Below are positions 1 through 7,908 of a DNA stretch of 52,231 nucleotides, piece after piece. The stretch comes from Aeromicrobium sp. PE09-221 (GTDB taxonomy: Bacteria; Actinomycetota; Actinomycetes; Propionibacteriales; Nocardioidaceae). Position numbers and translations under genes: made by a program. The stretch spans positions 1 through 52,231 of the forward strand of contig NZ_MIJB01000030.1 of the NCBI RefSeq assembly GCF_002174305.1. The letters are read 5' to 3'. A model generated the notes under the pieces. It searched no databases. It worked only from the letters and a program-made list of their open reading frames with translations, and was not told where the DNA came from. Each line of letters begins with the position of its first letter. The first letter of the stretch is position 1.

Positions 1-1
1 C

Positions 2-952
2 CGAAGGCAGCTTGACATCCATAGGAGCATCTCCTACGATGTCGCCATCATCGGCGGCGGGCCCGCCGGGCTCGGCGCAGCCACCGCGCTGGGACGCTCG
101 CGCCGCTCGGTCCTCGTGATCGACTCCGGCGAGCCGCGCAACGCGCCTGCCGAGCACGCGCACAATGTCTTCACCCGCGAAGGCACCCCGCCGCGCGAGC
201 TCCTCGTCCTCGGCCGCCACGACACCGATCCTTACGACGTGACCCATCTCGACGACCGCGTCACCGGTGCGCAGCATCAGGAGGAGGGCCTGTCGGTCAC
301 GGTCGCCTCGGGTCGTGAGATCACCGCGCGCCGCCTCATCCTCGCGACCGGCGTCATTGACGAGCTGCCGGACGTTCCCGGACTCGCCGACCACTGGGGG
401 ACCCAGGTGCTGCACTGTCCCTACTGCCATGGGTGGGAAGTACGCGACCGGCGCATCGTGGTGCTGGCCACCACGCCCATGGCCGGGCACCAGGCCTTCC
501 TCTTCGGCCACCTCGCCAGGGACCTGACCGTCGTGGGTCCCGCCGTGGACGAGATCGAGGAGGAGAGCCGGCGGCAGCTGGAATCCCTCGGATACCAGCT
601 GATCTCGACTTCGGTCGATCACATCGAGTCCGAGGAGGGACGGCTGGTCGGTGTCGCGCTCACCGACGGCAGCACGCTGCCGGCCGATGCCGTCACCGTC
701 GCCCCGCGCTCGGTGGCACGTGCCGAGCTCTTCCTCGATCTCGGCGGTGAGCTCGAGGAACACCCCATGGGCGGGTTGATCATCCCGAGCGATCCGTTGA
801 CCGGTCGGACCCCGGTGGACCGGGTCTGGGCGGCGGGCAATGTGCGGGATATCGCCGCGATCGTCGGCCAGTCGCACGCCGACGGCGTACGCATCGGAGC
901 CGTGGTCAATGCCGACCTGGTGATGGAGGACGCCGTCCGCGCCGCCGGGTAG
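2..952 (+). CDS. Thioredoxin-reductase-like FAD/NAD(P)H oxidoreductase, 5' end outside window
   Basis: This frame is open from the left edge and ends at TAG 950-952, so about 316 residues are visible. It begins near an FAD-binding stretch (DVAIIGGGPAGLGAA, from about base 38) and has a redox pair CPYC (cysteine codons 416-418 and 425-427) followed by HGWE, as in small thioredoxin-reductase-like flavoproteins. A C-terminal AAGNVRD segment resembles the second FAD motif of the family. There is no in-frame ATG or GTG before base 116, and an internal start there would remove the FAD motif, so the true start must lie upstream. The family moves electrons from NAD(P)H through FAD to a disulfide; the partner is unknown here. 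Confidence 0.85.
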   Translation, partial: RRQLDIHRSISYDVAIIGGGPAGLGAATALGRSRRSVLVIDSGEPRNAPAEHAHNVFTREGTPPRELLVLGRHDTDPYDVTHLDDRVTGAQHQEEGLSVTVASGREITARRLILATGVIDELPDVPGLADHWGTQVLHCPYCHGWEVRDRRIVVLATTPMAGHQAFLFGHLARDLTVVGPAVDEIEEESRRQLESLGYQLISTSVDHIESEEGRLVGVALTDGSTLPADAVTVAPRSVARAELFLDLGGELEEHPMGGLIIPSDPLTGRTPVDRVWAAGNVRDIAAIVGQSHADGVRIGAVVNADLVMEDAVRAAG

Positions 953-986
953 TCAGCCGAAAGGGTCGGGCGTGGCCCCACCCTCG

Positions 987-1075
987 GGTGGCGGTACGTG
1001 TCAACCTCCACCGCAGCGATGAGGTTGATGATCTACCGCCACCGCAGGGTGAGAGGTTGATGATTCACCGGCGGG
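987..1075. repeat. Palindromic intergenic repeat, family C, copy 1
   Basis: The arms GGTGGCGGTA and TACCGCCACC, with inner arms CAACCTC and GAGGTTG, form an imperfect palindrome at about 987-1043. A degenerate third GAGGTTGATGATtCACC segment follows to about 1070. A related palindrome lies at 49980-50035. It sits between two plus-strand genes, with no gene visible. Confidence 0.7.
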
Positions 1076-1127
1076 GCGGCGAGGGCTCATCTGGACTCTT
1101 TTCACCGGAGTGGGAGAATCGGTGACC

Positions 1128-2549
1128 ATGGGGACTCAGCAGCCGACATCGACACCCGCCGGTGAGGCCGGCGGGGGCGTCGCCGCGCTGCTGCGACGAG
1201 CCCAGGAGGTCGCCGATCAGCTGCGTCGCGATGCCGAAGCCGAGGCTGAACGCGCCACTGAGGAGGCGCATCGCCTCGAGGCCGAGGCCCGGGAACTCCA
1301 CGCCGCCGCCACCGAGGCCCACGACGAGGCCGCGAGCGCGCTCAACCGCGCACGCGGCCAGTGGGACGAAGCATCCAAGGACGCGCACGAGCTCCTCCTC
1401 GAGGCCAGCGACCAGGCCAGCGTGATGATCAGCGCCGCCGAGCAGCAACGCGATGAGCTGCTCGGCGAGGCCCGCGCGGCGGCCGAGGCCGAACGCGCCG
1501 AGGCGCGCGCCCTCCTCGATCGCCACTCGCAAGAGGCCCGCACGGCCCTCGAATCCGCGCGTGCCGAAGCCGAGCGGCTCCTCGCCGAGGCCGCCGAGCG
1601 AGCCGCGGAGCAGGACGCGGCCACCGATAACCTCGTCGCCACCCGCGCGGCGGAGGCCCAGGCCGCTGCCGATGCCATCACGCAGGAGGCCACCCAGCGT
1701 GCCACCGAGCTCGTCGAGCGTGCCACCGCCGACGCCGCTCAGCTGCGCGAGGCCGCGCAGACCGATACCGAGAAGCAACGAGCTCAGGCCGCACAGGAGC
1801 TCGCCGATGCCCGCGAACAGGCGACCACCCTCGTCGACGATGCCCGCGCCGAAGCCGACCGCCTCGTCACGGCGGCCGGCGAGCAGATGACCTGGGCGCG
1901 GGAGACGGTCGCGTCCCTGTTGCAGACCGCGGAGCTGGAGGTCCAGCGCATCCGGCTGAGCGGACACCGCGATGCCGCAGCGACCGTACGACGCACCCGC
2001 GCCCAGACCCTCGAGATCGTCCGGCGGCTGCGGATGCGTCTCGCGGGCCAGATCGCCGATGCCGACCATCAGGCCCAGGAGCTGGCCGATGCCGGCCTCG
2101 CGGTGCAGCACGAGGCCGAGCAGCGCGCCGCCTCCCTCACCGCCGAGGCCGAACGTCACGCCGCCACGGTGCGACGCGAGGCCGATGACTACGCCGCCGC
2201 CACCCAGGAGCGCGCCGACCGCCGGCTCGGCGAGGCCGAGTCGGGAGCCAAGATGCTGCGGACACGCGTCGCCGAAGAGGTGGTCCGCAAGCAGCGAGAA
2301 GCCCACGACGAAGTCCAGTCACGCCGCGAAGAGGCTCATCGCCTGCTCGCATCGGCCCGCCAGGAGGCCGATGCGCTGCGGAGTGCAGCCCGCACGATGC
2401 TCGACGAGGCCCGTGACGAAGTCACCCGCCTGCGCCAGCGTCGCGATCAGATCACCTCCGAGCTCGGTCAGCTGTCCGGTGTCATCACCGCGCTGAGCGT
2501 GCCGGAACATCCCACCACGACCACCGAGGAAGACGCCCATGACGCCTGA
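1128..2549 (+). CDS. Long alpha-helical coiled-coil protein, paralogue of the next gene
   Basis: The protein has 473 residues, almost all Ala/Glu/Arg-rich heptad-like sequence with no membrane segment or signal peptide. It looks like an extended cytoskeletal or scaffold rod. The C-terminal stretch (LRQRRDQITSELGQLSGVI) resembles the end of the downstream DivIVA-like protein (RRDAINAQLANVRQML), so the two are probably paralogues. The start is uncertain: ATG 1128 is chosen, but GTG 1122 lies closer to a GGGAG at 1112-1116, and GTG 1110 is also in frame. It overlaps the next gene by 11 bases, so the two are translationally coupled. A role with polar-growth proteins is inferred from the pairing only; low-complexity composition makes family assignment weak. 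Confidence 0.8.
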   Translation: MGTQQPTSTPAGEAGGGVAALLRRAQEVADQLRRDAEAEAERATEEAHRLEAEARELHAAATEAHDEAASALNRARGQWDEASKDAHELLLEASDQASVMISAAEQQRDELLGEARAAAEAERAEARALLDRHSQEARTALESARAEAERLLAEAAERAAEQDAATDNLVATRAAEAQAAADAITQEATQRATELVERATADAAQLREAAQTDTEKQRAQAAQELADAREQATTLVDDARAEADRLVTAAGEQMTWARETVASLLQTAELEVQRIRLSGHRDAAATVRRTRAQTLEIVRRLRMRLAGQIADADHQAQELADAGLAVQHEAEQRAASLTAEAERHAATVRREADDYAAATQERADRRLGEAESGAKMLRTRVAEEVVRKQREAHDEVQSRREEAHRLLASARQEADALRSAARTMLDEARDEVTRLRQRRDQITSELGQLSGVITALSVPEHPTTTTEEDAHDA

Positions 2550-3582
2550 TTCCCCTTCCGACTTCCGCATGGTCCTGCGCGGTTACGAGCCGTCGCAGGT
2601 CGACGCCCGGCTCCAGTCGCTCGCCGACGAGGCGGCTGTCGCCCGTCGGCGGATCAACGAGCTCACCGCCTATCTGGAGAAGCTCGAGGCGGAGCGGGAG
2701 TCCGAGCGCACTGCCAGTGAGCTGCCCCAGGAGCCGCCGAGCTTCGAGCACCTGGGCGCCCGTGTGGGACAGATCCTCGCCCTCGCCGAGGAGGAGGCCC
2801 GGGAGCTGAAGGAACGCGTCGGCAGCGAGCTCGACGCGCGCCAGGCGGAAATCGAGGGCTCCGCGCAGCGGATCCGCGATGAGGCCGATCTCTACGCTGA
2901 GAAGCGCCGGGCGGATGTGGACGCCGAGGTGGCTCGACTCCTCGAGGACGCCCGGCGCACGGCCGATGACCGGATCGACGCCGCCGACCGTGAGGCCGCC
3001 GGCCGTCTCCAGGAGGCCGAGGCGATCTACGAGAGCCAGCGCGCCAAGGCGGCCAAGGCTGCGGCCGACTTCGAGAGGACCCTTGCCGAGCGCCGTGAGG
3101 CCGTCGAGGCGGACTTCCAGCAGCAGATGGCAGAGGCCGAGCGCCGCAGCGCGGAACTGGAGTCGCGTCTGGAGAAGCGCCAGGCCGAGGCCGATGCCGA
3201 GTATCAGGACCGGCTCCGCGAGGCCAACCGGCTGCTCACCGAGGCTCAGCAGCGTGCCGAGCAGATCGTCGGCGAGGCGAAGGCGGCCGCTGCCAAGGTG
3301 CGGTCGGAGTCCGAGCGGGAGCTGGCGGCGGCCTCACAGCGCCGGGACGCCATCAATGCCCAGCTGGCCAATGTACGGCAGATGCTCGCGACCCTCACCG
3401 GCGGCAACGTCCAGTTCGCCGATCCCTTCGCGGATGCCGAGGATGTCGACACCGATGAGACCGGCGAGGATGAGCCCGAGTCCAGGGAGTCCGAGGAGAC
3501 CTCGCAGATCGAGCCGGTCGAAGACGAGGACGCGACCGAGCGGACGCGCGTCATCGACCTGAGCAGCGACGACAAGTCCTGA
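2539..3582 (+). CDS. DivIVA-domain coiled-coil protein
   Basis: The protein has 347 residues. The N-terminus carries FRMVLRGYEPSQVDARL (GYEPSQVD at residues 15-22), the hallmark of DivIVA-type domains (Gly-Tyr-x-Pro-x-Gln-Val-Asp). A long Ala/Glu/Arg coiled coil follows to about residue 290, then an acidic tail rich in Asp, Glu and Ser. DivIVA proteins bind curved or polar membrane and organise cell-wall growth in actinobacteria. This one is larger than the main polar DivIVA and differs in its tail, so it is likelier an accessory family member. A good ribosome site (GAGGAAG at about 2526) precedes ATG 2539, inside the end of the upstream coiled-coil gene. Confidence 0.85.
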   Translation: MTPDSPSDFRMVLRGYEPSQVDARLQSLADEAAVARRRINELTAYLEKLEAERESERTASELPQEPPSFEHLGARVGQILALAEEEARELKERVGSELDARQAEIEGSAQRIRDEADLYAEKRRADVDAEVARLLEDARRTADDRIDAADREAAGRLQEAEAIYESQRAKAAKAAADFERTLAERREAVEADFQQQMAEAERRSAELESRLEKRQAEADAEYQDRLREANRLLTEAQQRAEQIVGEAKAAAAKVRSESERELAAASQRRDAINAQLANVRQMLATLTGGNVQFADPFADAEDVDTDETGEDEPESRESEETSQIEPVEDEDATERTRVIDLSSDDKS

Positions 3583-3618
3583 GCTCATCCCTCGGAGCGC
3601 CGGGCGCGTCCCGAGGGC

Positions 3619-3696
3619 GGTGACCTACGCACCTCTCGAAGCGGTCGAGACGTGCATAACCAACCGCTCGCCCAGTTGAGACGTGCGTAGGTCACC
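3619..3696. repeat. Palindromic intergenic repeat, family D
   Basis: A 19-base arm reading GGTGACCTACGCACcTCTC (3619-3637) is matched by its inverted copy with one mismatch at 3678-3696. The loop contains another GAGACGTGCATAACC half-match. It lies between the convergent ends of the DivIVA-like and TauE/SafE-like genes. It has no T tract, so it is not a classical terminator by sequence. Confidence 0.7.
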
Positions 3697-3712
3697 GCTC
3701 ACGGCCGGGTGC

Positions 3713-4504
3713 TCAGAGCCGCACGAGGGTCCAGATCGCCATGAGGCCGAGCACCACGATGCAGGCCCGCAGCACGGCCGGGGGGAGCCGGCGGCCGACG
3801 CGAGCACCGATCCACCCGCCGACGAGCGAGCCGGCGGCGATCAGGCCGACGGCCGTCCAGTCGATCGGGTGCTTGCCGCCTGTGGACGCCACGATGACAT
3901 AGGTCGTCGCGGCGACGCTGTTGACGGCCATGACGAGGATGTTCTTGAGCGCATTGTGACGTTGCAGCGTGTCCGGCAGCAGGAATCCCAGAATGCCCAC
4001 GAGCAGGATGCCCTGTGCCGCCGCGAAGTAGCCGCCGTAGACCCCGCACAGCGCGATCAGCGGCAGCAGGACGGCCGCGCGCGCCAGGCCGATCTCCCGA
4101 TCCGCGGGAGTGCGAGGGCCGCGACTGCGGACATACCGCTGGAGCATCGGCTGCCCCACCACCAGCACGAGGGCAAGGGTCAGGAGCCACGGGACGATCG
4201 AGACGAACGCGTCCTCGGGCAGGTGCAGCAGCAGCCAGGCTCCGCCCAGCGCCCCGGCGAGGGATGCGGGCAGGAACAGCGCGACCCGGCGCGCCTGCCC
4301 GGCGAGCTCACGGCGGTAGCCGAAGGATCCGGAGATATTGCCCGGGATGAGGCCGACCGCATTGCTCATCGTCGCGGTGACCGGGGGGACGCCGAAGGCG
4401 ACGAGAGTGGGGAAGGTGATGAGCGTCCCCGATCCCACGATCGTGTTGATGACCCCGGCACCGACTCCCGCGAACAGGACCAGAACCATCTCCACCGGAG
4501 TCAT
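3713..4504 (-). CDS. TauE/SafE-family membrane permease
   Basis: The protein has 263 residues, with eight or so hydrophobic segments and the family pattern near the N-terminus (AGVGAGVINTIVGSGTL) and again after the midpoint (CGVYGGYFAAAQGIL). TauE/SafE proteins (COG0730) move sulfonates, sulfite or other small anions; some act on metals, and the substrate here is unknown. The start at 4504 (MTPVEMVLV) gives a family-like first helix; an upstream extension to 4645 is basic and non-membrane, so it is rejected. It lies 76 bases downstream of cobK on the same strand and may be the last gene of the cobN-cobF-cobQ-cobK unit. Confidence 0.88.
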   Translation of the reverse strand: MTPVEMVLVLFAGVGAGVINTIVGSGTLITFPTLVAFGVPPVTATMSNAVGLIPGNISGSFGYRRELAGQARRVALFLPASLAGALGGAWLLLHLPEDAFVSIVPWLLTLALVLVVGQPMLQRYVRSRGPRTPADREIGLARAAVLLPLIALCGVYGGYFAAAQGILLVGILGFLLPDTLQRHNALKNILVMAVNSVAATTYVIVASTGGKHPIDWTAVGLIAAGSLVGGWIGARVGRRLPPAVLRACIVVLGLMAIWTLVRL

Positions 4505-4580
4505 CGGACGGCGCCGATGATCGTGGCGGACCTCCGCCCCTCCCCATGCGTCACCACAACAGCCTATCGGCCACGGCGTC

Positions 4581-5354
4581 TCACCCGGAAAGCGCGGTGA
4601 TCGCCGCGACGGCCACCGCGGGATCCGCGTACTCGGCGACCTCACCGGCGCCCCAGGGCGGCGGCGTCCGCCGCACGATCACCACGGCGGCGTCGCGTTC
4701 GGCGGCAGCCTCGAGTTTCGCCCACGTATAGGAGCCGCCCGAGTCCTTGGTCACCACGACATCGATGCCGTGCTCGCGCATCAACGCGCGTTCGCCGTCG
4801 AGGGTGTACGGGCCGCGGCTCGCCAGTACCGTCCAGCCGGACGGCACCACGTGGTCGGGCTCGTCGACCACGCGGACCAGCGCCGGGCGATCGGCGAGCG
4901 GGCCGAGGAAATGACCGAGATGGCGTCGTCCGATGGTCAACATCGGACGACGGCCGAGTCCGGCCGCGGCGTCCGCTGCCTCGTCGTGGTCGGCCACCCA
5001 GCGCCAGGTCTCCGCTCCCGGGGCATCGCTCCATCCGGGCCGCGCGAGGCGGACATAGGGAAGGTCCTCGGCACGAGCCGCCGCGTAGCCGTTGCGGGTG
5101 ATCTGCTCCGCGAACGGATGGGTCGCGTCGAGGATGGCCGTGATCCCTCGGGCGCGCAGGAAGGAGCGCAGGCCCTCCACCCCGCCGAAACCGCCGATCC
5201 GCACGGGGCCGACCGGGAGGCGAGGCCGCGCGACCCGTCCCGCGAGCGAGGAGAGGAAGGGCCTCCCGGCCTCGTCGAGCAGACGAGCCGCCTCCCGGGC
5301 CTCACTCGTTCCTCCCAACACCAGCACCGTGGCTCGTTCACCGCGCTCACTCAT
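4581..5354 (-). CDS. cobK: Precorrin-6A reductase CobK
   Basis: The protein has 257 residues. It begins with an NADPH-binding loop (VLVLGGTSEAREAARLL) and contains the family motifs DATHPFAEQITRNG and VVTKDSGGSYTWAKLEAA. CobK reduces the corrin macrocycle of precorrin-6A to precorrin-6B with NADPH in the aerobic pathway. The ATG at 5354 overlaps the cobQ stop by four bases (ATGA), which supports this start. An upstream in-frame extension inside cobQ is rejected. Confidence 0.93.
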   Translation of the reverse strand: MSERGERATVLVLGGTSEAREAARLLDEAGRPFLSSLAGRVARPRLPVGPVRIGGFGGVEGLRSFLRARGITAILDATHPFAEQITRNGYAAARAEDLPYVRLARPGWSDAPGAETWRWVADHDEAADAAAGLGRRPMLTIGRRHLGHFLGPLADRPALVRVVDEPDHVVPSGWTVLASRGPYTLDGERALMREHGIDVVVTKDSGGSYTWAKLEAAAERDAAVVIVRRTPPPWGAGEVAEYADPAVAVAAITALSG

Positions 5355-6832
5355 GCCAGGGTCCGCATCCGTCCGGCACCGGACGTGGCCAGATCGAGCA
5401 GCGCGTCGAGGTCCAGGTGGGACTCGGCGAGATCGGCGAGCAGATCGATCCGCGCCTCGCGGGCAGACGCGAAGCTCACGGACGACTCCGGCAGCCCACG
5501 GCCCATGCTGTCGGCGACCTCGGCCAGCAGGGCTCGCCGGAAGCCGTCGGACTCCAAACCGCCGTGCCACATCGTGCCCCACACCGAGCCATCGCGCGCG
5601 CCGCCGAGGAACGGCTCGCCGCCGTGCACCGTGACCCTCCCATGGTGGATCTCATATCCGGACACCTCGTGGCCGAGGGCCTCCCCGGCCGGCAGTCGTA
5701 GCACTTTTTCGGTCTCGAACCTGGTTTCGACATCGAGCAGGCCGAGCCCCTCGACCCGCGCATCCGAGTCGCCCTCGACGCCGGCCTCGTCGGTGATCGA
5801 CCGCCCGAGCATCTGGAAGCCGCCGCAGATCCCGAGCACCGCTCCCCCACGGTGCGCGTGGCCGATGATGGCCTCGTCGAGACCCCGGGCGCGGAGCCAG
5901 GCCAGGTCGCTGATAGTCGTCCGGGAGCCGGGCAGGACCACGAGGTCGGCATCGTCGAGGCCCCGGACATCGCTCACGAAACGTACATCGATGCCGGGTT
6001 CGAGGGCGAGAGCGTCGACATCGGTGAAGTTGCTGATACGTGGGAGCCGTATCACGACGACTCGCAACGGGTCGTGCGTGCGCTGGTCGCGGCGGCCTTC
6101 CAGATCGAGGGCGTCCTCGGAGTCCAGCCAGAGGCGAGCATCCCACGGCAGGGTGCCGTAGACGCGGCGTCCCGTGCGCTCCTCGATCGCGTCAAGGCCG
6201 GGGCGCAGCAGGCGCTCGTCGCCGCGGAACTTGTTGACCACGAAACCGGCGACGAGCGCCTGGTCGGCGGCATCGAGCAGGGCCACGGTGCCGTAGAAGG
6301 CCGCGAACACGCCGCCGCGGTCGATATCGCCGACCACCACGACCGGCATGCGGGCGTGCTGGGCGAGTCCCATGTTGACGTAGTCGCTGTCGCGGAGGTT
6401 GATCTCGGTGGGGCTCCCCGCACCCTCGGCGATCACGAGCTCGTAACGACTCGCGAGGTCGTCGAAAGCGTCGTGGGCGAGCACGGCGAGGTGGCGCCGG
6501 CCCTCGACGAAGCCCATCGAGGAGATGGTGCCGGCGGGCTTCCCCATCGCGACGACGTGGCTGCGGCGGTCGCTTCCCGGCTTGAGGAGCACCGGATTCA
6601 TGGCCGGCTCGGGGCGGGCGTGCGCGGCGAGCGCCTGGATCCACTGGGCGCGGCCGATCTCGGCAGTGGTGCCCGACTCATCGGCGCACACCATCGAGTT
6701 ATTGGACATGTTCTGCGCCTTGTACGGCGCGACGGCGATGCCGCGGCGGGCGAAGGCGCGGCACAGCGCCGTCGTGACGACCGACTTGCCCGCGTCCGAG
6801 GTCGTCCCCGCGATCATCAAGCGCGCGCTCAT
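5351..6832 (-). CDS. cobQ: Cobyric acid synthase CobQ
   Basis: The protein has 493 residues, normal for CobQ. The N-terminal P-loop-like motif GTTSDAGKS (residues 9-17) and APYKAQNMSNNS mark the ATP-dependent synthetase domain. The C-terminal class-I glutamine amidotransferase has its nucleophile in GICGGFQMLG, at about residue 335. The enzyme amidates four side chains of adenosylcobyrinic a,c-diamide using glutamine and ATP. It is coupled to cobK by ATGA. Upstream, 145 bases with two repeat-A palindromes separate it from the cobF stop. Confidence 0.96.
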   Translation of the reverse strand: MSARLMIAGTTSDAGKSVVTTALCRAFARRGIAVAPYKAQNMSNNSMVCADESGTTAEIGRAQWIQALAAHARPEPAMNPVLLKPGSDRRSHVVAMGKPAGTISSMGFVEGRRHLAVLAHDAFDDLASRYELVIAEGAGSPTEINLRDSDYVNMGLAQHARMPVVVVGDIDRGGVFAAFYGTVALLDAADQALVAGFVVNKFRGDERLLRPGLDAIEERTGRRVYGTLPWDARLWLDSEDALDLEGRRDQRTHDPLRVVVIRLPRISNFTDVDALALEPGIDVRFVSDVRGLDDADLVVLPGSRTTISDLAWLRARGLDEAIIGHAHRGGAVLGICGGFQMLGRSITDEAGVEGDSDARVEGLGLLDVETRFETEKVLRLPAGEALGHEVSGYEIHHGRVTVHGGEPFLGGARDGSVWGTMWHGGLESDGFRRALLAEVADSMGRGLPESSVSFASAREARIDLLADLAESHLDLDALLDLATSGAGRMRTLA

Positions 6833-6863
6833 CGCGTCCCGCCCGCTCTCACAAGGAACGGAA

Positions 6864-6968
6864 GATGTGATTCGGTGGTTGCTCTGGCAGCCATGGAGTC
6901 ACATCCTCCGTCCGCGCGCCACGGACGATGTGAATCTGTGGCTGCCAGAGCGACCATGGAGTCACATC
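6864..6968. repeat. Paired 42-bp palindromes, family A, locus 1
   Basis: Two 42-base units (6864-6905 and 6927-6968) each start with GATGTGAnTC and end with GAGTCACATC. Both cores contain CCATGGAGTCACATC. The same pair, with the same unit length, recurs at 38831-38872 and 38903-38944 between cobT and cobU. This copy fills the cobF-cobQ gap on the minus strand. Confidence 0.85.
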
Positions 6969-6977
6969 GTGCGTCGC

Positions 6978-7727
6978 TCATGACGGCTTCCGCAGGAGGG
7001 CGAGGTCCATGATCCAGCCCGCCTCGTACTTGACCCGGTCCCGAGCAGCGCGGATCTCGGGCAGCACCTCGGCGACCGTCCCGTGGGCCAACGCCTCGTG
7101 AGCGGTGCCGAGGTTGGCTCCCCACCAGATGGTCCAGTCGCCGAGCGCGGCGAAGGCGTCGATCGAGGACAGCAGCATCGCCGCGATATTGCCCTCGCCG
7201 CGCTCCACCGCATCGGGCAGCTTGCGGCCGGTGGTCAGATGCAGCGGGCGACCGATCTCGTGCAGCACGATCGCGTGCCGGGCGGCCAGCAGCTGCAGGC
7301 TCGAGACACCCGGAACGACATCGACGTCGAGGCGACGGTGCGCCGCCACGCGATCGAGGATGCGCAGCGTCGAGTCGTAGAAGGCGGGATCGCCCCACAC
7401 GAGGATCGCGACATCGCCATCGGCCTCGTCGAGCGCGGCGGCGAACCGCTCGGCCCGTGCGGCATGCCAGTCGGCGACGGCGCGCCGGTAAGCCGCCTCG
7501 TCGCCGGCGACCCGGGCGCTGCGGTCCCGCTCGGGGTCGCGCACGGTGATCATCCGCGGTGGATCGGGGACGTGCCGGGCGATGATCGCCTCCCGGGCGG
7601 CCACGAGCGGATCGTCCTCGCGCTTCTCGACCACGAGATAGGCCGAGACCGAGCGCAGCGCCTCGACCGCCTCGATCGTCAGCTGGTCGACGCCCCCTGG
7701 CCCGATCCCCACGACCCGCACCCTCAT
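6978..7727 (-). CDS. cobF: Precorrin-6A synthase (deacetylating) CobF
   Basis: The protein has 249 residues of tetrapyrrole-methylase fold. It opens with VVGIGPGGVDQLTIEAVEAL and has DVAILVWGDPAFYDSTLRIL and the SAM-site segment VVPGVSSLQLLAARH. CobF methylates C-1 of precorrin-5 and drives loss of acetate; it is specific to the aerobic pathway. The start MRVRVVGIGPG at 7727 has a strong ribosome site (GAGGGG, about 5 bases upstream). A longer frame would read into the family-B repeat upstream and is rejected. Confidence 0.92.
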   Translation of the reverse strand: MRVRVVGIGPGGVDQLTIEAVEALRSVSAYLVVEKREDDPLVAAREAIIARHVPDPPRMITVRDPERDRSARVAGDEAAYRRAVADWHAARAERFAAALDEADGDVAILVWGDPAFYDSTLRILDRVAAHRRLDVDVVPGVSSLQLLAARHAIVLHEIGRPLHLTTGRKLPDAVERGEGNIAAMLLSSIDAFAALGDWTIWWGANLGTAHEALAHGTVAEVLPEIRAARDRVKYEAGWIMDLALLRKPS

Positions 7728-7745
7728 CGAATCCCCTCGCCTTCG

Positions 7746-7892
7746 CGTTGAGTGTGGGGGTACCTCCCTGGGGGCACCTCCCTGCACGGAGCTCTGCGGA
7801 GTGCTTGGGGGAGACGGAGCGCAGCGGAGTCCTTGGGGGAACGTTTGGATGGCATTTGGGCGTTTTTCACCGTCCAAACGTCACACTCAACG
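7746..7892. repeat. Inverted-end intergenic element, family B, copy 1 (147 bp)
   Basis: The ends are CGTTGAGTGTG and CACACTCAACG. A second nested inverted pair is ACGTTTGGA and TCCAAACGT. This copy carries two direct copies of GCGGAGTnCTTGGGGGA, where copies 2 and 3 carry one. Other copies are at 33492-33596 and 43713-43850. It lies between cobN and cobF. No transposase is visible, so it resembles a non-autonomous (MITE- or REP-like) element. Confidence 0.85.
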
Positions 7893-7908
7893 AGTACCCG
7901 GGCCTCGA

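Noticed and set aside
12..41. TTGACA-like hexamer at 12-17 and an ATG at 39-41 as the promoter and start of the first gene
   Set aside because: The ATG is out of frame with the FAD-binding protein, and the protein frame is open to the left edge, so the true start lies outside the window.
1065..2306. A 413-codon glycine/leucine-rich frame opposite the coiled-coil gene
   Set aside because: Its composition is the complement of Ala/Glu/Arg codons; no domain, signal or start supports it.
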